Positions 23,054 to 30,879 of a stretch of DNA of 30,879 nucleotides are shown piece by piece. The notes beneath the pieces were generated by a model. The model had not been told where the DNA came from, searched no databases, and saw nothing but the letters and a program-made list of their open reading frames with translations. Position numbers and translations under genes: made by a program. Each line of letters starts with the position of its first letter. The stretch's first letter is position 1. Source of the stretch: DATLEX01 sp035525045 (GTDB lineage: Bacteria > Acidobacteriota > Thermoanaerobaculia > Gp7-AA8); the NCBI GenBank assembly GCA_035525045.1, contig DATLEX010000283.1, forward strand, positions 1 to 30,879, read 5' to 3'.

Positions 23054-25147
23054 ATGGCACGTCAGGTCGCGCTGGAGAAGATTCGGAACATCGGCATCAT
23101 GGCTCATATCGATGCCGGTAAGACGACGACTACCGAGCGCATCCTCTACTACACGGGGATCACCCACAAGATCGGCGAGGTGCACGAAGGCACGGCGACG
23201 ATGGACTGGATGGTCCAGGAGCAGGAGCGGGGGATCACCATCACCTCGGCCGCCACGACTGCGTTCTGGGGAGATACCCGCATCAATATCATCGACACTC
23301 CCGGTCACGTCGACTTCACCGTCGAGGTGGAGCGCTCCCTGCGCGTCCTGGACGGTGCCGTCGGTGTGTTCTGCGCCGTCGGCGGTGTCGAGCCGCAGTC
23401 CGAGACGGTCTGGCGCCAGGCCGACAAGTACGGAGTTCCGCGCCTCGCCTTCATCAACAAGATGGACCGCATCGGCGCCAACTTCGTGGCCGTGGTGAAC
23501 CAGATCCGGCAGAAGCTCGGCAAGAACGCCGTCCCTCTTCAGCTCCCCATCGGATCGGAGGACAAGTTCCGCGGCGTGGTCGACCTGGTGCAGATGAAGG
23601 CCCTCCTCTTCCAGGACGAGGGTCTCGGCGCGAAGTACGAAGTGGCGGAAGTGCCCGAGGATCTTCGCGCGGACGCCGAGCATTACCGGGAGAAGATGGT
23701 CGAGTCCATCGCCGAGCAGCACGACGAACTGCTCGAGAAGTACCTGGCCGGCGAGACCCTGGAGATCGGGGAGCTGAAGGCCGCTCTCCGCGAGGCCACC
23801 ATCGCCCAGAAGATCACCCCGGTCCTCTGCGGTTCGGCGTTCAAGAACAAGGGCGTGCAGCCGCTCCTCGACGCGGTGGTCGACTACCTCCCCTCGCCGG
23901 TGGACATCCCGCCGGTCAAGGGGGTGAATCCCGATGACGAATCGTTCATCGAGCGGGAGGCCTCCGACGCCGAGCCGTTCTCGGCGCTCGTCTTCAAGAT
24001 CATGACCGACCCGTTCGTCGGCCAACTGGCCTTCTTCCGCGTCTACTCGGGCCACGTGGCCACCGGCACGTCGGTGCTGAATACGACCAGGGGGAACACC
24101 GAGCGCATCGGCCGCCTCCTGAAGATGCACGCCAACAAGCGTGAAGAGATCAAGGAAGTGTGGGCGGGCGACATCGGCGCCGCCGTCGGGCTGAAGAACG
24201 TGACCACCGGCGACACGATCTGTGACCCGAAGAAGCCCATCGCTCTCGAGACCATGACCTTCCCGGAGCCGGTCATCGCCGTGGCCATCGAGCCGAAGAC
24301 GAAGGCGGACCAGGAAAAGATGGGCGTGGCGCTGGCGAAGCTGATGCAGGAAGACCCGACGTTCAAGGTCCACACCGACCCCGAGACGAACCAGACGATC
24401 ATCCGCGGGATGGGCGAGCTGCACCTGGAGATCATCGTCGACCGGATGGTGCGCGAGTTCAACGTCGCCGCCAACGTCGGCAAGCCGCAGGTCGCCTATC
24501 GCGAGGCCATCACCCGCAAGTCGGAGGCGGAGGGGCGGTTCGTCCGCCAGTCTGGCGGCAAGGGACAGTATGGCCACGTCAAGATGCGCTTCGAGCCGCT
24601 CACCGACGGCACGGCCTTCGAGTTCGTGAACGACATCGTCGGAGGCTCGGTGCCGAAGGAGTTCATCAAGCCGACCGAGCAGGGCGTGCGGGAGGCTCTC
24701 GATCGCGGCATCGTGGCCGGCTACCCGATCACCGGCGTGCGGGCCATCCTCTACGACGGCTCGTACCACGACGTCGACTCCTCGGAGATGGCCTTCAAGA
24801 TCGCCGGTTCCATGGCCTTCCAGGAGGGCGCCAGGAAGGCGGGGCCGATTCTCCTGGAGCCGATCATGGACGTCGAGGTGGTCACGCCGGAGGACTACGC
24901 GGGCGACATCATGGGCGACCTCTCCCGGCGCCGCGGAAAGATTCAGCAGATGGAAGAGCGGGGCGGGGCGAAGGTCATTCGCGCCCACGTTCCTCTCTCG
25001 GAGATGTTCGGATACGCGACGACGGTCCGCTCCATGTCCCAGGGCCGGGCCAGCTACACCATGCAGTTCCTGGCCTACGAGCCGGCACCGAAGAGCGTCG
25101 CGGACGAGGTGATTGCCAGGTCGTCGGGGACCACACAGAGAATTTGA
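23054..25147 (+). CDS. fusA: Elongation factor G
   Basis: The 697-residue protein has the G1 loop AHIDAGKT (17-24), RGITITSAATT (switch I), DTPGHVDF, NKMDRIGANF, then domains II-V with GMGELHLEI (domain III) and the domain IV tip region GGSVPKEFIKPTEQGV. Length is standard for EF-G, which drives ribosomal translocation with GTP. The start MARQVALEKIRN at 23054 is chosen over an upstream in-frame start because it matches the family N-terminus and has GAGAAAG upstream. All GTPase motifs are intact. Confidence 0.98.
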   Translation: MARQVALEKIRNIGIMAHIDAGKTTTTERILYYTGITHKIGEVHEGTATMDWMVQEQERGITITSAATTAFWGDTRINIIDTPGHVDFTVEVERSLRVLDGAVGVFCAVGGVEPQSETVWRQADKYGVPRLAFINKMDRIGANFVAVVNQIRQKLGKNAVPLQLPIGSEDKFRGVVDLVQMKALLFQDEGLGAKYEVAEVPEDLRADAEHYREKMVESIAEQHDELLEKYLAGETLEIGELKAALREATIAQKITPVLCGSAFKNKGVQPLLDAVVDYLPSPVDIPPVKGVNPDDESFIEREASDAEPFSALVFKIMTDPFVGQLAFFRVYSGHVATGTSVLNTTRGNTERIGRLLKMHANKREEIKEVWAGDIGAAVGLKNVTTGDTICDPKKPIALETMTFPEPVIAVAIEPKTKADQEKMGVALAKLMQEDPTFKVHTDPETNQTIIRGMGELHLEIIVDRMVREFNVAANVGKPQVAYREAITRKSEAEGRFVRQSGGKGQYGHVKMRFEPLTDGTAFEFVNDIVGGSVPKEFIKPTEQGVREALDRGIVAGYPITGVRAILYDGSYHDVDSSEMAFKIAGSMAFQEGARKAGPILLEPIMDVEVVTPEDYAGDIMGDLSRRRGKIQQMEERGGAKVIRAHVPLSEMFGYATTVRSMSQGRASYTMQFLAYEPAPKSVADEVIARSSGTTQRI

Positions 25148-25183
25148 AAACGGGCCGAGAGCCAAAAAGGGAGGTAGATCCAA

Positions 25184-26374
<1,191 letters not shown>

Positions 26375-26422
26375 CGAGAGGGGGTGCTGCTCGCGCCCCA
26401 CTGTTCTTTGAAGGCAAATACC

Positions 26423-26740
26423 ATGATGAACGAAAAGATCCGCATCCGACTCAAGGCTTATGACTACCGCGTGCTCGACCAGTCGACGAGCGAGATCGTC
26501 GACACGGCCAAGCGCACCGGAGCCAGGGTGGCGGGACCGATCCCGCTGCCGACGCAGATCTCGCGGTACACCGTGCTGCGCAGCCCGCACGTCGACAAGA
26601 AGTCGCGTGAGCAGTTCGAGATGCGGACGCACAAGCGGCTGCTCGACATCCTCGAGCCCACCACCCAGACGGTGGATGCGCTCATGAAGTTGGAGCTGCC
26701 GGCTGGTGTCGACGTGGAGATTAAAGCGTTTGGGAAGTAA
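26423..26740 (+). CDS. rpsJ: 30S ribosomal protein S10
   Basis: The 105-residue protein (MMNEKIRIRLKAYDYRVLD...) has the S10 core GARVAGPIPLPTQISRYTVLRSPHVDKKSREQFEMRTHKRLLDI (shown in part as GPIPLPTQ, HVDKKSREQFE and THKRLLDI). Two adjacent ATGs (26423 and 26426) can start it; GAAGG lies 8 nt before the first. A longer in-frame start upstream gives residues unlike S10. S10 is part of the 30S head and also the NusB partner in antitermination. Head of the S10 operon, 48 nt after tuf with no terminator or strong promoter visible. Confidence 0.96.
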   Translation: MMNEKIRIRLKAYDYRVLDQSTSEIVDTAKRTGARVAGPIPLPTQISRYTVLRSPHVDKKSREQFEMRTHKRLLDILEPTTQTVDALMKLELPAGVDVEIKAFGK

Positions 26741-26793
26741 CCGTTGAACCTGTGGAGGGCAATTCGCTGGACGCAGGAAAGGCGGTCACACAA

Positions 26794-26819
26794 GAACCCG
26801 TGGGGTTCCAAGGTGGAAC
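26794..26819 (+). promoter_or_regulatory. Two mutually exclusive hairpins over the rplC ribosome binding site
   Basis: Hairpin A: gaaccc (26794-26799) with gggttc (26803-26808), loop GTG. Hairpin B: gttcc (26805-26809) with ggaac (26815-26819), loop AAGGT. The two share 26805-26808, so only one can form. Hairpin B's loop and 3' arm hold the AAGGTGG Shine-Dalgarno sequence; the ATG is at 26825. Confidence 0.45.
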
Positions 26820-26824
26820 AAACA

Positions 26825-27466
26825 ATGGCAATCGAAGGAATCATTGGCAAGAAGGTCGGGATGACCCAGGTATTCGCCGAGGACGGAGCGCTCGTCCCGG
26901 TGACGGTCATTCAGGCCGGACCCTGCCTGGTCGTGCAGAAGAAGACCGCCGACAAGGACGGCTACGACGCCGTGCAGATCGGCCTTGTGGAGAAGGTCTC
27001 CAATCGCCGGATCACCAGCCCCATGCGGGGCCACTTCGAGAAGGCCGGCGTGCAGCCGGTCCGGACCCTGGCCGAGGTGCCGTACAGCGGCGAGGCCAAC
27101 GTCGGGGACAAGGTCCAGGTGGACATCTTCAAGCCCGGCGACACGATCGACGTGGTCGGACAGTCGAAGGGCAAGGGCTTCCAGGGCGTGGTCAAGCGTC
27201 ACCACTTCCGCGGCGGCCGGGCCACGCACGGCTCGATGTTCCATCGCGCTCCCGGCTCGATCGGGGCCTCGGCCTTCCCCTCGCGGGTCATGAAGGGAAT
27301 GCGCATGGGCGGGCGGATGGGGGGGGACCAGGTCACGGTCAAGAATCTGCGCGTGGCGAAAGTCGATCCGGAGAACAACCTGCTCTACATCAAGGGTGCG
27401 GTTCCGGGCGGCAAGAACGGTCTGGTGTACGTCCAGTTCTCCAGGAACGGGAAGCGGAGCGAATAG
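26825..27466 (+). CDS. rplC: 50S ribosomal protein L3
   Basis: The 213-residue protein starts MAIEGIIGKKVGMTQVF, the family N-terminus, so an upstream in-frame start was rejected. GKGFQGVVKRHHFRGG, HGSMFHRAPGSIG and KGMRMGGRMGG are conserved L3 elements. The E. coli L3 has a PrmB-methylated Gln after GSIG; here the residues are ASAF, so that modification is not expected. L3 helps to fold the 23S 5' and 3' regions near the peptidyl-transferase centre. A good AAGGTGG lies 8 nt upstream. Confidence 0.97.
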   Translation: MAIEGIIGKKVGMTQVFAEDGALVPVTVIQAGPCLVVQKKTADKDGYDAVQIGLVEKVSNRRITSPMRGHFEKAGVQPVRTLAEVPYSGEANVGDKVQVDIFKPGDTIDVVGQSKGKGFQGVVKRHHFRGGRATHGSMFHRAPGSIGASAFPSRVMKGMRMGGRMGGDQVTVKNLRVAKVDPENNLLYIKGAVPGGKNGLVYVQFSRNGKRSE

Positions 27467-27468
27467 CC

Positions 27469-28095
27469 ATGCCGACCATCGACGTGAAGGACTGGAACAA
27501 CAAGACGGTCGGCTCGGTGGAGCTGCCCGACGAGATCTTCGCCTATCCGTACAAGGAGCACCTGATCCACGAGGCGGTGCGCAATTACCTGGCCGGCCTG
27601 CGGCGGGGGACGCACAAGACCAAGACGCGTTCCGAGGTGGCCGGATCGGGCAGGAAGCCGTTCCGGCAGAAGGGGACGGGGCGGGCCCGGCAGGGCGGCA
27701 ACCGGCCGCCGATTCACCGTCACGGCGGGACCGCCTTCGGCCCCGTCCCGCGCGACTACTCGTACAAAATGAACGCCAGGGAGAAGAAGAACGCCCTCAA
27801 GTCGGCGCTCTCCCAGCGGGTCAAGGAAGGGACCTTCGTCCTGCTCAGCGAGCTGTCGGTCGAGGAGCCGAAGACCAGGTCGCTGGCCGAGAAGGTGGCC
27901 GGGATCGGCGTGGAGGGGAAGGCCCTGATCGTCGATTCGTTCGAGAACACGAATGCCGTGCTGGCCTCGCGCAACAACCCGAAGCTGCGGTTCGTGGACG
28001 CCTCGAACGTGAACGTCTACGACATCGTCAACAGCCGCTACATCGTGTTCAGCCAGGCGGCGCTGGAGCGGCTCAGAGAGGTGCTCGAGTCATGA
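27469..28095 (+). CDS. rplD: 50S ribosomal protein L4
   Basis: The 208-residue protein has the L4 tentacle segment RSEVAGSGRKPFRQKGTGRARQG (shown in part as SGRKPFRQKGTGRARQG), FGPVPRDYSYKMN and an intact C-terminal RNA-binding domain. L4 lines the exit tunnel, and in E. coli also represses the S10 operon; whether that holds here is unknown. It starts 2 nt after rplC and its stop overlaps the rplW ATG by 4 nt. Confidence 0.97.
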   Translation: MPTIDVKDWNNKTVGSVELPDEIFAYPYKEHLIHEAVRNYLAGLRRGTHKTKTRSEVAGSGRKPFRQKGTGRARQGGNRPPIHRHGGTAFGPVPRDYSYKMNAREKKNALKSALSQRVKEGTFVLLSELSVEEPKTRSLAEKVAGIGVEGKALIVDSFENTNAVLASRNNPKLRFVDASNVNVYDIVNSRYIVFSQAALERLREVLES

Positions 28096-28385
28096 ACGCC
28101 AACGAGATCATCCGCCGGCCGCTGATCACGGAGAAGTCGACGCTGATGCGCGAGACCGGGGCGAACATCATCGCCTTCGAGGTCGACCCGGACGCCAACA
28201 AGATCCAGGTCAAGAAGGCCGTCGAGGAGCTGTTCAAGGTCAAGGTCGCCGAGGTGCGCCTGATGAACGTGCGCGGCAAGATCAAGCGCATGGGCCGCTG
28301 GGCCGGCAAGCGCCGGGACTGGCGGAAGGCGTACGTGAGGCTCAAAGAAGGGGAGAAGGCCCCCGACTTCATCGAGGGCGTGTAA
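28092..28385 (+). CDS. rplW: 50S ribosomal protein L23
   Basis: The 97-residue protein begins MNANEIIRRPLITEKSTLM and has FEVDPDANKIQVKKAVEELF and KIKRMGRWAGKRRDWRKAYV (shown in part as RMGRWAGKRRDWRKAYV), the normal L23 core and loop. L23 lies at the tunnel exit and binds trigger factor and SRP. It overlaps rplD by 4 nt. Confidence 0.97.
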   Translation: MNANEIIRRPLITEKSTLMRETGANIIAFEVDPDANKIQVKKAVEELFKVKVAEVRLMNVRGKIKRMGRWAGKRRDWRKAYVRLKEGEKAPDFIEGV

Positions 28386-28403
28386 AGACGAGGCGAAAAC
28401 GCA

Positions 28404-29230
<827 letters not shown>

Positions 29231-29231
<1 letters not shown>

Positions 29232-29524
29232 TGGCACGTTCACTCAAGAAAGGCGCCTTCGTCGACGGCCACCTCGCCAGGAAGGTGGAGACGATGAATC
29301 GGGAGCGCGAGAAGAAGGTCATCAAGAGCTGGTCGCGCCGTTCGACGGTCACGCCGGACATGGTCGGGCACACCATCGCCATCCACAACGGCCGGAAGTT
29401 CGTGCCGGTGTACATCTCCGAGAACATGGTCGGCCACAAGCTGGGGGAGTTCTCCCTGACCCGGACGTTCAAGGGCCACAGCGGCAAGAAGGTCGAGAAG
29501 ACGGCCAAGCCGGCGCCGAAATAA
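29231..29524 (+). CDS. rpsS: 30S ribosomal protein S19
   Basis: The 97-residue protein starts MARSLKKGAFVDGHLARKV and has SRRSTVTPDMVGHTIAIHNGRKF (shown in part as SRRSTVTPDMVGHT) and VPVYISENMVGHKLGEFS, all conserved in S19, a 30S head protein that pairs with S13. One-nucleotide overlap with rplB shows coupling. Confidence 0.98.
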
Positions 29525-29533
29525 GGAAGAGTC

Positions 29534-29932
29534 ATGGAAGCGACAGCAACCCTGAAGTACCTGAAGGCCTCTCCGCAGAAGGTGCGGCTGATCGTCGACC
29601 TGGTGCGCGGCAAGAAGGTCGAGGAAGCGCTGCAGATCCTCCGCTACACGAAGAAGGGGGCGGCGAAGGACCTGGAGAAGCTCCTCCGCTCGGCGGTGGC
29701 GAATGCCGAGCAGAAGGAGAACGCCCCCGACGTGGACGACCTGGTGGTCTCGAAGATCTACGTCAACGAGGGGCCGCGCGAGAAGCGCGTGCAGCCCGCG
29801 CCGATGGGCCGCGCCTATCGGGTCCAGAAACGGAAGGCGCACGTGACGGTGCACGTATCGGACGAAGTCAATGCAGTGAATGAGCGCAGCGGCGGAACGG
29901 GCAGGTCCACGCGCGCACGGGCCAGGAAGTAA
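29534..29932 (+). CDS. rplV: 50S ribosomal protein L22
   Basis: The 132-residue protein has ATLKYLKASPQKVRLIVDLVRGK (shown in part as SPQKVRLIVDLVRGK), AVANAEQKENAP and the tunnel-loop region RVQPAPMGRAYRVQKRKAHVTV (shown in part as PAPMGRAYRVQKR). L22 is normally about 110 residues; here about 20 extra, basic, low-complexity residues end the protein (SGGTGRSTRARARK), as also seen in some other bacteria. It lines the exit tunnel. Confidence 0.97.
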   Translation: MEATATLKYLKASPQKVRLIVDLVRGKKVEEALQILRYTKKGAAKDLEKLLRSAVANAEQKENAPDVDDLVVSKIYVNEGPREKRVQPAPMGRAYRVQKRKAHVTVHVSDEVNAVNERSGGTGRSTRARARK

Positions 29933-29943
29933 CGGAGGCAGCC

Positions 29944-30594
29944 TTGGGTCAGAAAGTCAACCCGTACGGATTTCGGCTTGGATTCAACAAGACGTGGCAT
30001 TCCCGCTGGTTTGCCGGGAAGAACTACGCCGAGACGCTGCATCGCGATCTCAAGCTTCGCGAGGATCTGAAGAAGCGTCTCTCCCACGCCGGAGTCGCGG
30101 AGATCGACATCGAGCGGACTGCGAACAAGATGCGCATCAACATCTACACGTCGCGTCCGGGAATCATCATCGGACGGAAGGGCGCCGAGGTGGACAAGCT
30201 GCGCGACGAGCTGCAGAAGCTCGTCAACGGCGAGGTCTACATCAACATCCAGGAGATCCAGCGCCCGGAGCTGGACGCCCAGCTCGTGGCCGAGAACATC
30301 GCCACGCAGCTCGAGCGCCGCATCGCGTTCCGCCGCGCCATGAAGAAGGCGATGGAGTCGGCCTTCCGCTTCGGCGCCAAAGGAATCAAGGTGCGGGTGG
30401 GCGGCCGCCTGAACGGCGCCGAGATCGCCCGTAGCGAGTGGTACCAGGACGGGCGCCTCCCGCTGCACACGCTCAAGGCCGACATCGACTACGGCCTGGC
30501 CCTGGCCAGAACGACTTACGGGATCATCGGCGTGAAGGTGTGGATCTTCAAGGGTGAGATGGCCAAGGCGAAGTCTCGGAGACGGCCGCAGTAA
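29944..30594 (+). CDS. rpsC: 30S ribosomal protein S3
   Basis: The 216-residue protein begins (M)GQKVNPYGFRLGFNKTW from a TTG start at 29944 with CGGAGGC upstream; no better start exists. The KH domain has IIIGRKGAEVDKLRDEL, and the C-terminal domain has IAFRRAMKKAME, GIKVRVGGRLNGAEIAR and the final GVKVWIFKGE. S3 forms part of the mRNA entry helicase. Length matches the usual 210-230. Confidence 0.98.
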   Translation: MGQKVNPYGFRLGFNKTWHSRWFAGKNYAETLHRDLKLREDLKKRLSHAGVAEIDIERTANKMRINIYTSRPGIIIGRKGAEVDKLRDELQKLVNGEVYINIQEIQRPELDAQLVAENIATQLERRIAFRRAMKKAMESAFRFGAKGIKVRVGGRLNGAEIARSEWYQDGRLPLHTLKADIDYGLALARTTYGIIGVKVWIFKGEMAKAKSRRRPQ

Positions 30595-30600
30595 AGGGTT

Positions 30601-30684
30601 GGTCGTTGGCCGTTGGTCGTTGGTCGTGAGGCCGGCGGCTGGGCACGACCAACGACAAACGACCAACGACAAACGAGGAACGAC
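30601..30684. repeat. Heptamer repeats in inverted orientation forming a long hairpin
   Basis: Four GGTCGTT-like heptamers (30601-30628) are followed by a 15-nt GC-rich loop (30629-30643) and then by about six AACGACC/AACGACA heptamers (30644-30684). The 28-nt left array pairs with 30644-30671 at 25 of 28 positions. It fills nearly all the rpsC-rplP gap and ends 3 nt before the rplP ATG. It carries no T run, so it is not a normal terminator. Confidence 0.9.
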
Positions 30685-30687
30685 ATC

Positions 30688-30879
30688 ATGTTGATGCCGA
30701 AGAAAGTCAAGTATCGAAAACAGCAGCGCGGCCGCCGCAGAGGCCTTGCCACTCGTGGCAACAAGGTCTCGTTCGGTGATTTCGCGCTGCAGGCGCTGGA
30801 GGCGGGCTGGGTGACGGCCCGCCAGATCGAGGCGGCCCGTATCGCCATGACCCGCCACGTCAAGCGCGGCGGCAAGATC
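30688..30879 (+). CDS. rplP: 50S ribosomal protein L16 (partial, N-terminal part)
   Basis: The visible 64 residues (MLMPKKVKYRKQQRGRRRG, then GNKVSFGDFALQALEAGWV and ARIAMTRHVKRGGKI) are the L16 N-terminus. The gene runs past the window end. L16 sits near the A-site tRNA elbow. The start ATG has no Shine-Dalgarno sequence apart from the GAGGAACG at the end of the heptamer array, about 10 nt upstream. Confidence 0.97.
   Translation, partial: MLMPKKVKYRKQQRGRRRGLATRGNKVSFGDFALQALEAGWVTARQIEAARIAMTRHVKRGGKI

Overview
The window is GC-rich, densely packed bacterial chromosome. It begins in the 3' end of a 23S rRNA gene and ends in rplP of the S10 ribosomal-protein operon. High GC, GTG and TTG starts, a polysaccharide locus beside rrn, and a str operon running straight into the S10 operon would suit Acidobacteriota or a similar lineage. 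That placement is an inference; nothing here fixes the phylum.

Layout. (1) 1-438: 23S 3' end, 5S rRNA and a strong intrinsic terminator. (2) 455-2072: a SAM methyltransferase and, on the minus strand, the decayed remains of a GHL10-type glycoside-hydrolase-like gene. (3) 2073-18142: a surface-glycan locus. It holds a GT-C membrane glycosyltransferase, a Wzx-type flippase, GT2 glycosyltransferases and methyltransferases. It also holds an 11-gene plus-strand operon (8551-18142) with a DPM1-like GT2, a DUF2304 membrane protein, a GmhB-like phosphatase, a transaldolase, an HddA-like kinase, a UDP-galactopyranose-mutase-like flavoenzyme, a methyltransferase, a second DPM1-like GT2, an HddC-like nucleotidyltransferase, an epimerase and a GT-C enzyme. 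(4) 18105-21819: a GmhA-like isomerase (minus strand), a divergent large membrane protein, and a cupin/ornithine-cyclodeaminase-family pair. (5) 21862-30879: rpsL-rpsG-fusA-tuf-rpsJ-rplC-rplD-rplW-rplB-rpsS-rplV-rpsC-rplP, with a consensus-like promoter in front of rpsL.

How the genes fit together. GmhA-, HddA-, GmhB- and HddC-like genes make up a complete nucleotide-activated D-glycero-D-manno-heptose route (probably the GDP form). A transaldolase sits between the phosphatase and the kinase and could supply sedoheptulose 7-phosphate. The epimerase, the mutase-like flavoenzyme and the methyltransferases could tailor the sugars. The DPM-like GT2s could load them on a polyprenyl phosphate, and the flippase and GT-C proteins could move and transfer them across the membrane. 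No Wzy polymerase or WaaL ligase was recognised.

The less ordinary signals are regulatory or mobile. Several glycan-locus genes have a -10-like hexamer only 7-14 nt before the start codon, which points to leaderless or near-leaderless mRNAs; one such site is a bidirectional overlapping pair of -10 boxes. A 77-nt near-perfect palindrome occupies the only non-overlapping junction of the 11-gene operon. Heptamer repeats or hairpins lie at two gene boundaries inside the ribosomal-protein operons. A pair of mutually exclusive hairpins covers the rplC ribosome binding site.
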